From Polaromonas eurypsychrophila (GTDB lineage: Bacteria > Pseudomonadota > Gammaproteobacteria > Burkholderiales > Burkholderiaceae_C), in contig NZ_BMIG01000001.1 in assembly GCF_014641715.1 (NCBI RefSeq), positions 62,001-126,000 of the forward strand: a stretch of 64,000 bases of DNA. The letters run 5' to 3'. This document shows, piece by piece, positions 22,711-31,245 of the stretch; position 1 is the first letter of the stretch; each line of letters starts with the position of its first letter. The translations under genes were made by a program, and so were the position numbers. The notes under the pieces were generated by a model. That model ran no database searches, was not told the origin of the DNA, and saw nothing but the letters and a program-made list of their open reading frames with translations.

Positions 22711-23718
22711 ATGAAAACAAACTCTTTTTCCTTCTTTCCTTTGCGGACAGCCCGCCAGCTGACCGTCTCGTCGGTTGCGGTGCTGGCCCTTTGTTTCAGC
22801 GCATCAGCCGTGCACGCCCAGCCCAAAGTCATGCGCATCGTCGTGCCTTATGCGCCCGGCGGCCCGATCGACGTGACGGCACGCCTGATGGCCGAACGCG
22901 TCAAGGACACGCTGGGTACCGTGATCATTGAAAACCGCCCCGGTGGCGGTGGCAACATCGGTGCTGACGTGGTGGCCAAGGCTGCCCCTGACGGCCTGAC
23001 CATCGGCATCGCCGCCGTGGCCACCCACGCCATCAACCCCTGGCTGTACAGCAAGATGCCCTACAACGCCGCCACCGACTTTGCACCGATCACGCAGATG
23101 CTGCGCGTGCCCAATGTGCTGGTCATGAACGCTGACACCGCGGCGCGGCTGAACATCAACAACCTGGCCGACCTGGTCCGCTACGCCAAAGCCAACCCTG
23201 CCAAGCTCAACTACGGCAGCGGCGGCAACGGCAGCGCCGGGCACCTGGCCGGTGAAATGTTCAAGGCGCAGGCCGGCATCTTCGCGCTGCACATTCCCTA
23301 CAACGGCGGCAACCCGGCGCAACTGGCCCTGCTGAGCGGGCAGGTCGATTTCAACTTTGACAACCTGGCGACGGCGGCCGCCAACATCAAGGCCGGCAAG
23401 CTCAAGGCTCTGGCCGTCACCACGGCCGAGCGCAGCAGCGTGCTGCCCGAGGTGCCCGCTGTGGCCGAGATGCTCAAGGGTTTTGCCATCGACACCTGGT
23501 GGGGCTTGGTGGCACCTGCTGCAACCCCCAGGGAGGTGGTCGCCAAACTGAACCAGGCCTTTGTGGCCGCGCTCAATTCGCCAGAGGCCAAAGCCCGTTT
23601 TGCCACCTTGCTGGCCGAGCCGGTGGCGAGTTCGCCCGAGCAGTTTGGCGCTTTCATGAAAGCCGAGCTCGCCAAGTATGAGAAGGTGGTGAAGGCTTCC
23701 GGGGCACGGGTAGATTGA
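22711..23718 (+). CDS. Bug/TctC-family tripartite tricarboxylate transporter substrate-binding protein
   Basis: 335 residues from ATG 22711. The signal peptide ends near AVHAQPK, giving a periplasmic receptor. Bug motifs are present: RIVVPYAPGGPIDVTARLMA, VIIENRPGGGGNIGADVVAK, DFAPITQM, then HIPYNGGNPAQLALLSGQVD and AVTTAERSSVLPEVPAVAEM. Family members bind carboxylic acids and often have no membrane partner nearby; none is seen here. It is about 160 bp downstream of livF but belongs to a different transporter class, so it is probably an independent gene. Confidence 0.92.
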   Translation: MKTNSFSFFPLRTARQLTVSSVAVLALCFSASAVHAQPKVMRIVVPYAPGGPIDVTARLMAERVKDTLGTVIIENRPGGGGNIGADVVAKAAPDGLTIGIAAVATHAINPWLYSKMPYNAATDFAPITQMLRVPNVLVMNADTAARLNINNLADLVRYAKANPAKLNYGSGGNGSAGHLAGEMFKAQAGIFALHIPYNGGNPAQLALLSGQVDFNFDNLATAAANIKAGKLKALAVTTAERSSVLPEVPAVAEMLKGFAIDTWWGLVAPAATPREVVAKLNQAFVAALNSPEAKARFATLLAEPVASSPEQFGAFMKAELAKYEKVVKASGARVD

Positions 23719-23721
23719 TTT

Positions 23722-23790
23722 CTATGAGCCTTTTCGGGCTATGGCCCCTATCAAGTATGCGTGGACAGCTATTGAAATCATAGCAAATGA
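23722..23790 (+). repeat. Dispersed repeat family B, copy 3
   Basis: TATGAGCCTTTTCGGGCTAT, GGCCCCTATCAAGTATGCGT, then ACAGCTATTGAAATCATAGC. The head starts within 5 bases of the stop of the TctC receptor gene. Confidence 0.8.
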
Positions 23791-23832
23791 GTGTGTGCAA
23801 GGGTGAGGAAATGGGGTGCCAAGCTCTCCGCT

Positions 23833-24330
23833 TGTCATCCCGGACTTGATCCGGGATCCATGTGCGCCAACTACTTCAGCTCCTCGCCTGTTTGTAGTTC
23901 GCCAGCTAGCCGGGGGTTGCCCGGCGGCAAGTAACTTTCTTTTGCTTCGCCAAAAGAAAGTCACCAAAGAAAAGGCGACCCGATGGTCTGGGTCCCTGCG
24001 CTTCGCTGCGGGCAACCTGCGGTGCTCGGTAAAAGCGGGGTCTCACTCGAACTCGCCTTCGGCTCAGACAATCGCGAGCCCTGATCCGCTTTTGCCTGCG
24101 CTCCTCGGCCCAGCCCGACGGGTGGGGGAAGAAAACCAGTTCCCAATACAAATACCGAACCCCTCCGGAGTGCAGGAAGCGCGAAGCGCTTCCTGCACGG
24201 GAATCCCAACGAACGGTGATGTGTGCACGCGAGCGCAGCGCACGCGGCCAGATGAGGCTCCCTTCTCTCGCCCAGCGGGGCGAGGGAAGGGTGGGGGGTT
24301 GGGAGTGGGGAGTTGAAACTGCTGTCAACA
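23833..24330. repeat. Composite intergenic repeat region, no gene seen
   Basis: The 665-bp gap between the TctC gene and the reductase carries several repeat-type blocks in a row. First is the palindrome TCATCCCGGACTTGATCCGG (from 23835; the reverse complement recurs at 31309-31337). Next is the inverted repeat AACTTTCTTTTG - CTTCGC - CAAAAGAAAGT near 23932-23962. Then come GCAGGAAGCG / CGCTTCCTGC near 24171-24198 and a GGCGAGGGAAGGGTGGGG block near 24280. Open frames crossing it have compositions typical of translated repeats and no recognisable domain. I find no RNA gene here. Confidence 0.65.
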
Positions 24331-24383
24331 ACGAACCCGAGGCGCAGCGTGATGCCTCGAATCCCGGACTTCAGCAGGAGCTC

Positions 24384-25427
24384 TTAGGCCAGCGCCTTCG
24401 CCTTGTCCGCTTCCGTCGTGAACGAGTCCGCAAAAAACTCTTCTTCCGGCAGGCCGCCGGTCGCTGTGTAATCAGCGCGGGCTGAATCGACCACGATGGG
24501 CGCGCCGCAGGCATACACCTGGTGGCCGGACAGGTCGGGGAAGTCTTCCAATACCGACTTGTGCACGAAGCCGGTTCGCCCTAGCCAGTTGTCCTCGAGC
24601 AGCGCGTTGGAGATCACCGGCACGTAAGTGAGGTTGGGCATCTCTGCAACCTTGGCTATGACCCAGTCGTTCATGTACAGGTCGGCCGGCCGGCGGCCGC
24701 CCCAGTACAGCACGGCGGGGCGTGTGCTGCCCTTGAACTGCAGGTGTTCGATCAGTGCCTTGATCGGCGCAAAGCCTGTGCCGGATGCCAGCAGCACCAT
24801 CGGTTTGTCGCTGTCTTCGCGCAGGAAGAAGCTGCCGTACGGACCTTCGACGCGCAGGATTTCCTTTTCCTTCATGGTGGTGAAGACATGGTCGGTGAAT
24901 TTGCCGCCGGGCATGTGTCGGATGTGCAGTTCGACGCCGGGGTTGTCGAGCTGCGTGTGCGGCGCGTTGCCCATGGAGTAGCTGCGGCGGTCGCCGTCGC
25001 GCAGCAAAAACTCCACATACTGACCGGCATGGTACTTGAAGACGTCGCTGGCCGGCAGTTGCAGGCGGATGATCATCACGTCGTGCGAGGCGCGCACCAT
25101 GGTGTTCACGCGGGTCGGCATTTTCTTGATCGGGAAGGCGCTTTCGTCGGTGACCTGGCGCGACTCCAGCACGATGTCGGTCTGCGGCACGCCACAGCAG
25201 GTCAGGATGAAACCGGCGGCTTCTTCTTCATGGCTCAGTGCCTTGAGCTGGTGCGGGCCGTGTACCACCGTGCCTTCGAGCTTTTTGCACTTGCAGGAAC
25301 CGCAGGCGCCGTCCTTGCAGCCGTAGGGCATGCCGACACCCTGGCGGATGGCGGCGGCGAGCAGGGCTTCGTCGGGGTTGGCTGTGAAGGCGCGGCCGCT
25401 GGGCAGCACGGTGACGGTAAAAGTCAT
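24384..25427 (-). CDS. Ferredoxin-FAD-NAD(P)H oxidoreductase (CDP-6-deoxy-delta-3,4-glucoseen reductase-like)
   Basis: 347-residue electron-transfer protein with three domains in order. An N-terminal plant-type [2Fe-2S] domain has YGCKDGACGSCKCKKLEG at about residues 35-52 with further cysteine at about 84. An FAD domain follows with RRSYSMGNAPH, then an NAD(P)H domain with VLLASGTGFAPIKALIEHL and the terminal VYACGAPIVVDSARADYT. Such proteins reduce oxygenases or deoxysugar dehydratases. In this bacterial group the gene usually carries the CDP-glucoseen reductase label without sugar genes nearby, and none is seen here. The electron acceptor is unknown. Confidence 0.9.
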   Translation of the reverse strand: MTFTVTVLPSGRAFTANPDEALLAAAIRQGVGMPYGCKDGACGSCKCKKLEGTVVHGPHQLKALSHEEEAAGFILTCCGVPQTDIVLESRQVTDESAFPIKKMPTRVNTMVRASHDVMIIRLQLPASDVFKYHAGQYVEFLLRDGDRRSYSMGNAPHTQLDNPGVELHIRHMPGGKFTDHVFTTMKEKEILRVEGPYGSFFLREDSDKPMVLLASGTGFAPIKALIEHLQFKGSTRPAVLYWGGRRPADLYMNDWVIAKVAEMPNLTYVPVISNALLEDNWLGRTGFVHKSVLEDFPDLSGHQVYACGAPIVVDSARADYTATGGLPEEEFFADSFTTEADKAKALA

Positions 25428-25493
25428 ACTGGTTATCCTCTGACGTAATCCTGTTTTTTTATAACTCGTGCTGTTTTCAGCAGATCCCCAATT

Positions 25494-26426
25494 TTGCCCT
25501 CAAACCAAAGTCCCCTAGGCGCCCTGCCTTCGCGTTTCCGCCGCCAGCGTGTACTCATCATCGGCTGCGGCGATGTTGGGCTGCGTGTGGCGCGCCAGTT
25601 GCCGCCGCGTGTGCGTGTGCTGGCGTTGACCTCGTCCGACGAAAAACGGCCGGCCTTCCGCACGCGTGGCATCACGCCGCTGGCCGGCAACCTGGACCAA
25701 CCCGCCACCCTGCGCCGCCTGGCCGGACTGGCCACGCGGGTGATCCACCTGGCGCCGCCTCCGGGCGACCTGCCCGATTGGCGGCGCGATCCGCGCACGC
25801 TGGCGTTGCTGCGCGCCTTGCGCCTGCGTGGCTTGCCGCAGTCCATGGTCTACGGCTCGACCAGCGGCGTCTATGGCAACTGCGACGGCGACTGGGCCAG
25901 CGAAGTGCGGGCCGTGAACCCGCACACGCCGCGCGCGCAGCGCCGCGTCGATGCCGAGCAGCAACTGCGTTTTTTTGGCCGCTCCAGCGGCGTGTCGGTA
26001 CACACCTTACGCATTCCGGGTATTTACGCGCCAGACCGCGAGGGCGGCACGCCGCGCGCGCGCCTGCTCAAGGGCACGCCGGTGCTGCAGCAGGCCGACG
26101 ACGTGTACACCAACCACATCCACGCTAACGATCTGGCGCGCGCCTGCCTGGCGGCGCTGTGGCGTGGCAAGCCGCAGCGCGTCACCAATGCCAGCGACGA
26201 CACTTACCTAAAGATGGGCGACTACTTTGACCTGGCGGCGGGCCTCTACGGCTTGCCGCGCCCGCCGCGTGTGGCGCGCAGCAGCGCGCAGGCCGATCTG
26301 CCGCTGATGCTGCTGAGTTTCATGAGCGAATCACGCCGGCTGGCCAACACGCGTCTCAAGCAGGAACTGCGTATCACACTGCGGTACCCGACAGTGGCGC
26401 AAGGGCTGGTGGTGCTGGCGCCGTGA
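25494..26426 (+). CDS. NAD(P)-dependent epimerase/dehydratase (atypical SDR)
   Basis: 310-residue Rossmann protein. The nucleotide motif VLIIGCGDVGLRVARQL is at about residues 19-35, IHLAPPPGD follows, and YGSTSGVYGNCDGDW supplies the S/Y region. The canonical YxxxK is replaced by RAQRRVDAEQQL, so this looks like an atypical extended SDR. The start is unusual: no ATG or GTG lies between the previous in-frame stop (25446) and the Rossmann fold, so a TTG at 25494 with a poor ribosome site is the best choice. Divergent from the reductase by 66 bp. Confidence 0.82.
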   Translation: MPSNQSPLGALPSRFRRQRVLIIGCGDVGLRVARQLPPRVRVLALTSSDEKRPAFRTRGITPLAGNLDQPATLRRLAGLATRVIHLAPPPGDLPDWRRDPRTLALLRALRLRGLPQSMVYGSTSGVYGNCDGDWASEVRAVNPHTPRAQRRVDAEQQLRFFGRSSGVSVHTLRIPGIYAPDREGGTPRARLLKGTPVLQQADDVYTNHIHANDLARACLAALWRGKPQRVTNASDDTYLKMGDYFDLAAGLYGLPRPPRVARSSAQADLPLMLLSFMSESRRLANTRLKQELRITLRYPTVAQGLVVLAP

Positions 26427-26428
26427 GT

Positions 26429-26492
26429 TGCTATTAAATCAGGAGCTGTTTGCCCTTGTCAGCCGTGGGCTGAAGTCTGATTTGGCTTGAAG
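26429..26492 (-). repeat. Dispersed repeat family B, copy 4
   Basis: On the minus strand: CTTCAAGCCAAATCAGACTT, CAGCCCACGGCTGACAAGGG, then CAGCTCCTGATTTAATAGCA. It fills the convergent gap between the epimerase and the HtrA-like gene, with its head 12 bases after the latter's stop. Confidence 0.75.
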
Positions 26493-26504
26493 TTTAGGGC
26501 TTCC

Positions 26505-27548
26505 CTAGATGCCCGAGGGCTTTTTGAGCGTGAGCAGCCGGTCCTGCGCCTTGAGTACAACCGTCTTGACCTCGGCACCCTGCAGCACGGTCAAGCTGAT
26601 CTCGGTGTCGGGCGTGGCGCGGTCCCAGAGCTTCTTGTAGAAGGCCTCCAGTGTTGCCACTGATGCGCCGTCCACCGCCAGCACCACGTCACCGGCCTCC
26701 AGCCCCGCCAGTTGCGCCGGACTGTCCTTGCTGACACGCATGATCTGCACGCGCCCGCTCTGGTCGTTGGAAGTCAGGCCCAGCCAGGGGCGGCGGCTTT
26801 TGACGCTGGTGCCCGATTGCTGCAACTCGGCCAGGATGGGACGCAGCAGATCGACCGGCACAAACATGTTGCCCGGCAGCCGCACATTTTCGGCAGCCGC
26901 ATTCGAGACCAGCAGTGAGCCTATGCCCAGCAGTTCACCGCGGCTGTTGAACAGCGGCGCGCCGCTGTGGTTGCCGCCGCTGGCCAACACCGGAGGGCTG
27001 GTGAACAGCGCGGACTCGATGTGGTATTCCCAGTTGCCGGAAAAGGCGCGTTTGCTGACCAGCCGCGTCATGCTGACCTCGCCATCCTCATTGCCCTGCG
27101 GACCGGTCATCGCCATCAAGGGTTCACCGGGCTTGAGCTCCTGGCTGCTGCCCAGCGCGGCGGCGCTGATACCACGCAGCGGCAACAGCGGCCGCAGCAG
27201 CCCGAAGCCGGTTGCCAGGTCGTAAGCCACGGCGCGCGCCGGCAGGGTTTTGTTGTCCTGGGTGACGATCTCGATCTGCTCAGCTTCGAGCAGCAGGTAA
27301 CCGATGGTCAGGATCAGACCATCCTGACCGATGACCACGCCGGAGCCGCTGCGGCGCTTACCCAGGGTTTCGGCAGAACGCGCGCCGTCTGCGGCCGTGA
27401 CCTTGACACCAACGACGGCAGCATTGGCCCGCGCCAGTGCGTCCATCATGACCTGCGCCGCTGGAGGCTGTACGGTGGCCGCGTGGACCCCGGTCAGCAT
27501 CAGGCAAGCGCCCAGCAGGGGGGGGAACCAGCGATAAAGTGAGCGCAT
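26505..27548 (-). CDS. HtrA/DegP-like trypsin-PDZ protein lacking catalytic His and Asp
   Basis: 347 residues from ATG 27548. The signal peptide MRSLYRWFPPLLGACLMLTG ends near VHAATV, so the protein is periplasmic. The trypsin-like fold shows SGSGVVIGQDGLILTIGYLL, where the usual THxVV-type histidine is Tyr84, and YDLATGFGLL, where the usual catalytic Asp is Gly114. The serine position is kept as S195 in GNHSGAPLFN. A PDZ domain occupies about 250-340 (VSKDSPAQLAGLEAGDVVLA). With His and Asp gone, proteolysis is unlikely and a chaperone or binding role is more plausible. The frame continues upstream of this start, but only this start gives a signal peptide. Confidence 0.87.
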   Translation of the reverse strand: MRSLYRWFPPLLGACLMLTGVHAATVQPPAAQVMMDALARANAAVVGVKVTAADGARSAETLGKRRSGSGVVIGQDGLILTIGYLLLEAEQIEIVTQDNKTLPARAVAYDLATGFGLLRPLLPLRGISAAALGSSQELKPGEPLMAMTGPQGNEDGEVSMTRLVSKRAFSGNWEYHIESALFTSPPVLASGGNHSGAPLFNSRGELLGIGSLLVSNAAAENVRLPGNMFVPVDLLRPILAELQQSGTSVKSRRPWLGLTSNDQSGRVQIMRVSKDSPAQLAGLEAGDVVLAVDGASVATLEAFYKKLWDRATPDTEISLTVLQGAEVKTVVLKAQDRLLTLKKPSGI

Positions 27549-27640
27549 GACGGACTCCTGATGCAGCAGATGGCTGCGATCATAGAATGCGCCTAATTCA
27601 AAGCCCTTGCAAGCACCGGGATCAAAAGAGCTTGCCCGGT

Positions 27641-28951
27641 TCAGCCCGTCAGGCGCTGGTGCACCCAATGCGCGGCGGCCAGCAGCCGGTGGTCTTCGCC
27701 GTAAGCGCCCACCAGTTGCAGGCCCACCGGCAGGCCGTTCTGCCCGCGCGCAAACGGCAGGTGCACGCAGGGCAGGCCCAGCAATGTCCAGCTGCGGCAG
27801 AACAGCGGGTCGCCAGTGCCGTCCAGCCCGGCCGGGGCCTCGCCGATGCTGCTGGGTGCGATGATCACGTCGCAACCGTCGAACAGCGCCTGGGCCCGTT
27901 GCCGTGCGCTGGCCGTGACTTGCAGGTTCAGCGCGTGGGTCTCGCCGCTGATGGCCATGCCGTCGGCGATCAGCGCCTGCAGCGGTGTGCTGAGCTGATG
28001 GCGGTGGTGCAGGCGTTCGTGGCTGAGCGAGCGAGCGGTCTCAAAGGCCTGCACCGCTTTCTGCACGGCGATCAGGCCTGTCAAGCTGTCCGGCAGTACC
28101 AAGGGCGTGCCGTGCCCGGCCAGAAGCTTCTCGGCCTGTGCCCAGGCCTGCTGAGTGTCGGCGTCGGCCTGTGCCCATTCCGGGGTCTGGCACCAGCCGA
28201 TGCGCGGTGCAGCCTTCTGCTCGAACGCCGTCGGGTCAGCCAGCCGGGCATCACCGGTCAGCACCGCGCCCAGCAGCGCCACGTCGCGCACGCTGCGCCC
28301 AAAACCGCCGACCGTGTCCAGTGTTTCCGACAGGCTTTTGACACCGGCTTTGGGCACACGGTTGTGGCTGGGCTTGTAGCCGACCACGCCGCAAAAGGCC
28401 GCCGGCCGGATCAGTGAGCCGGCCGTCTGCGTGCCCAGCGCAAGCGGCAGCATGCCGTCGGCCACCGCAGCGGCCGAGCCGCTGGACGAGCCGCCCGGCG
28501 TGTGTTGCGGGTTGTGCGGGTTGCGCGTCTCGCCGGGGTACATATTGGCCAGCTCGGTGGTCACGGTTTTACCCAGCAGCACCGCGCCGGCTTCGCGGCA
28601 CAAGGCCACAGCCGCTGCATCAACTGTGGGCTGCTGCTCGGCATAAATCGACGAGCCATAAGCGGTCGGCAGGTCAAAAGTGTCGAACAAATCCTTGACG
28701 CCAAGCGGCAGGCCGTGCAACAGGCCGTGAACGGCGCCGGCATCGAGTTCACGCGCGCGGGCCAGCGCGGCGTCGGCACCCAGTTGCACAAAAGCGTGGA
28801 CTTGCGGCTCGCGTTCGCTGATGCGCTTCAGGCAAGCACGCACCAGGTCCACGGCGCTGAGTTCGCGGCGGGCCAGCAGCGTGGCGGCTTGCCAGGCGTG
28901 GAGTTGATGCAGGGGAGGGGTGGAGGAAACAGGCATGCGGCGAGTATCCAT
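27641..28951 (-). CDS. Amidase signature family hydrolase
   Basis: 436-residue amidase (GatA/AtzF type) that hydrolyses a C-N amide bond with a Ser-cisSer-Lys triad. The lysine is in GLPLGVKDLFDT (about residue 80), the cis-serine in HTPGGSSSGSAAAVADG, and the nucleophile in LALGTQTAGSLIRPAAFCGV. The C-terminal ARGQNGLPVGLQLVGAYGED is typical. No gatB or gatC is nearby, so tRNA amidotransferase is unlikely. ATG codons at 28951 and 28936 are both possible. Confidence 0.92.
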   Translation of the reverse strand: MDTRRMPVSSTPPLHQLHAWQAATLLARRELSAVDLVRACLKRISEREPQVHAFVQLGADAALARARELDAGAVHGLLHGLPLGVKDLFDTFDLPTAYGSSIYAEQQPTVDAAAVALCREAGAVLLGKTVTTELANMYPGETRNPHNPQHTPGGSSSGSAAAVADGMLPLALGTQTAGSLIRPAAFCGVVGYKPSHNRVPKAGVKSLSETLDTVGGFGRSVRDVALLGAVLTGDARLADPTAFEQKAAPRIGWCQTPEWAQADADTQQAWAQAEKLLAGHGTPLVLPDSLTGLIAVQKAVQAFETARSLSHERLHHRHQLSTPLQALIADGMAISGETHALNLQVTASARQRAQALFDGCDVIIAPSSIGEAPAGLDGTGDPLFCRSWTLLGLPCVHLPFARGQNGLPVGLQLVGAYGEDHRLLAAAHWVHQRLTG

Positions 28952-28981
28952 TTTTTCCGCAGGTCCTGCGCCGCTGCGCTG

Positions 28982-30166
28982 TCAGCTCTTGCGCGTACTC
29001 AGTGTGACGCGCGCAATCACAAAAGTCACCACCGCGCAACCGGCGATGCCCGCGACCATGGGCCGCGCCGTGCCGTCGGTGAAAGGACCGACCAGCGCCA
29101 TCATCGCTGCGCCGGTCACGAACTGCAGCGTGCCCATCAGCGCCGACGCCGTGCCGGCGATGTCGCCGTGGTCGTCGAGCGCCAGCACCGCGGTGGTGGG
29201 AATCACCAGGCCGAGAAAGCCGTTACCGACCAGCAGCAGGGCGATCATCAACCACAGCTGATCCAGCCCCAGCAGGTTGCAGGCGAGCAACAGCACCATC
29301 ATGGCCACATAACCGGTCACCGCCACCTTGACCACCGGCACCATGCCGAAGCGACCGGCCAGTCTGGCGGTGAACTGCGAGACACCGATGAAGGAGGCGG
29401 CGTTCACGGCGAAGGCAATGCTGTACTGCCGCGAGCTCAGGCCGTAGTGGTCGATCAGCACGAAGGACGAGTTGGCCAGGTAGACAAAAAAGCCGGAGAT
29501 GCCGAAGGCGCCCGTGGCCACCAGTCCCATGAAGCGGCGGTCACGCAGCAGCAGTCCGTAGGCGGTGAGGGCGCTTCCGACGCTGCTGTCCACCCGTTGT
29601 TCAAGCGGGCGGGTTTCGGGAAGGCTGGTCGCCAGCAGCACCAGCCCGAGCGTGCCTGCCACCGTGACGGCCCAGAACACGCTGCGCCAGCCCAGCGACT
29701 CGATCAGCAGGCTGCCGGCCAGCGGCGCGAGGATGGGCGACACGCTGAACACCAGCATCAGCAACGACATCAACCGCGCAGCGTCGGTGCCGGTGTGCAG
29801 GTCGCGCACCACGGCGCGCGGGATCACCATGCCAGCACAAGCGCCCAGGCCCTGGATGAACCGCAGCACCACCAGCGTCTCGACATCCGGTGCGAGTGCG
29901 CAGCCGACACTGGCCACCGCAAACAGCAGCAGGCCGAAGTACAGGGGCGGCTTGCGGCCCACCATGTCGGAGACCGGGCCGTAGATGATCTGGCCGATGC
30001 CCAGTGAAATGAAAAAGGCCATCAGGCTGGCCTGCACCGCACCGACGGATGCGCCCAGGCTCTGACCGATGGACGGCAGAGCCGGCAAATACATGTCAAT
30101 GGCGAAGGGGCCGATGGCCGACAGCAGGCCCAGAACCAGCGCGGTGCGCAGAAAGTGTGTGTTCAT
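28982..30166 (-). CDS. Bcr/CflA family multidrug efflux MFS transporter
   Basis: 394 residues from ATG 30166. Twelve hydrophobic segments, beginning ALVLGLLSAIGPFAIDMYLP, the Bcr/CflA hallmark (G.l.a..p.aiDmYLPalP). SDMVGRKPPLYFGLLLFAVA is the MFS loop 2-3 motif and LVVLRFIQGLGACAGMVIPR is the TM4 motif. It works by drug/proton antiport at the inner membrane. It is 30 bp upstream of the amidase on the same strand and 42 bp downstream of tRNA-Leu, with a terminator between them. Confidence 0.93.
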   Translation of the reverse strand: MNTHFLRTALVLGLLSAIGPFAIDMYLPALPSIGQSLGASVGAVQASLMAFFISLGIGQIIYGPVSDMVGRKPPLYFGLLLFAVASVGCALAPDVETLVVLRFIQGLGACAGMVIPRAVVRDLHTGTDAARLMSLLMLVFSVSPILAPLAGSLLIESLGWRSVFWAVTVAGTLGLVLLATSLPETRPLEQRVDSSVGSALTAYGLLLRDRRFMGLVATGAFGISGFFVYLANSSFVLIDHYGLSSRQYSIAFAVNAASFIGVSQFTARLAGRFGMVPVVKVAVTGYVAMMVLLLACNLLGLDQLWLMIALLLVGNGFLGLVIPTTAVLALDDHGDIAGTASALMGTLQFVTGAAMMALVGPFTDGTARPMVAGIAGCAVVTFVIARVTLSTRKS

Positions 30167-30171
30167 GGAGC

Positions 30172-30202
30172 AAAAAAGGCCCTTCCGTTGAAGGAAGGGC
30201 CT
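30172..30202 (-). terminator. Terminator of tRNA-Leu
   Basis: On the minus strand AGGCCCTTCC, loop, GGAAGGGCCT, then TTTTTT. The 10-bp perfect stem is 5 bases after the tRNA-Leu 3' end and lies in the 5' untranslated region of the MFS gene. Confidence 0.9.
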
Positions 30203-30207
30203 GTATC

Positions 30208-30292
30208 TGGTGCCCGGGGCCGGAATCGAACCGGCACGCCTTTCGGCGGGGGATTTTGAGTCCCCTGCGTCTACCAATTTCACCACCCGGGC
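30208..30292 (-). tRNA. tRNA-Leu (anticodon CAA)
   Basis: 85 nt including an encoded CCA. The acceptor stem GCCCGGG pairs with CCCGGGC, the anticodon loop is in GGGGACTCAAAATCCCC with anticodon CAA, a long variable arm marks a class II tRNA, and GGTTCGATTCC is the T loop. It reads UUG codons. Confidence 0.97.
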
Positions 30293-30332
30293 TGCAAGAA
30301 GCGAAGAGGCAAATTATGGCACAGTGCAGGGT

Positions 30333-31235
30333 ATGAACTACCCGACTCTCGAAGACGCGATTGGCAAAACGCCGCTGGTTGCGCTGCAGCGTATCCAGGC
30401 TGAAAGCAACACCCAACGCAACAACGTGGTCCTCGGCAAGCTCGAAGGCAACAACCCGGCCGGCTCGGTGAAAGACCGGCCCGCGCTGGCCATGATCAAA
30501 CGCGCCGAGGAGCGCGGCGACATCAAGCCCGGCGACACGCTGATCGAGGCGACCTCGGGCAACACTGGCATTGCACTGGCCATGGCTGCTGCCATCAAGG
30601 GTTACCGCATGGTGCTGATCATGCCGGAGGACCTGTCGATCGAACGTGCCCAGACCATGAAGGCTTTCGGCGCCGAGCTGATCCTGACGCCGAAAAGCGG
30701 CGGCATGGAGCATTCGCGCGACCTGGCCGACCAGATGCAGCGGGACGGCAAGGGCCGGGTGCTGGACCAGTTCGCCAACCAGGACAACCCGCGCGTCCAT
30801 TACGAAACCACCGGCCCCGAAATCTGGGCCGACACGCACGGCAAGATCACGCACTTCGTCAGTGCCATGGGCACTACCGGTACCATTACCGGTGTCTCGC
30901 GTTTCCTGAAAGAAAAGAACCCGGCGATCCGCATCATCGGCGCGCAACCGAGCGAAGGTTCGCGCATTCCCGGCATCCGCAAATGGCCGGAGGCGTACCT
31001 GCCGAAAATTTATGACGCTAGCACCGTCGATGAGACCGTGCTGGTCAGTCAGCAGGACGCCGAAGAGATGTGCCGCCGCCTGGCGCGCGAGGAAGGCATT
31101 TTTGCCGGCATCTCAGCCGCTGGCGCCTGCTGGGTGGCGCAGGAGATCGCCAATACCGTGAGGGATGCGGTAATTGTCTTCATCGTCTGCGACCGCGGCG
31201 ACCGTTACCTGTCCACCGGCGTTTTTCCGGCCTGA
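30333..31235 (+). CDS. cysM: Cysteine synthase B
   Basis: 300-residue PLP enzyme making cysteine (or S-sulfocysteine) from O-acetylserine. The PLP lysine is in NPAGSVKDRPALAM (about residue 45), the substrate loop is EATSGNTGIALAM and the phosphate-binding glycine loop is SAMGTTGTITGVSRFL. The C-terminal GISAAGACWVAQEIANTV and CDRGDRYLSTGVF fit CysM rather than CysK. The start at 30333 matches the family; an open frame upstream overlaps the tRNA and is not coding. Confidence 0.95.
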   Translation: MNYPTLEDAIGKTPLVALQRIQAESNTQRNNVVLGKLEGNNPAGSVKDRPALAMIKRAEERGDIKPGDTLIEATSGNTGIALAMAAAIKGYRMVLIMPEDLSIERAQTMKAFGAELILTPKSGGMEHSRDLADQMQRDGKGRVLDQFANQDNPRVHYETTGPEIWADTHGKITHFVSAMGTTGTITGVSRFLKEKNPAIRIIGAQPSEGSRIPGIRKWPEAYLPKIYDASTVDETVLVSQQDAEEMCRRLAREEGIFAGISAAGACWVAQEIANTVRDAVIVFIVCDRGDRYLSTGVFPA

Positions 31236-31245
31236 TTCTTTTCCC

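Noticed and set aside
23816-24316. Protein-coding gene in the gap after the TctC receptor
   Set aside because: The frames run through palindromes and repeat blocks, have no ribosome site and no domain; they look like translated repeats.
27549-27875. N-terminal extension of the HtrA-like protein
   Set aside because: The extension overlaps the 3' end of the amidase gene and would bury the signal peptide that begins at 27548.
27641-28951. GatA subunit of the tRNA amidotransferase
   Set aside because: The amidase signature is shared, but gatB and gatC are not nearby and the neighbours are unrelated, so a general amidase is the safer call.
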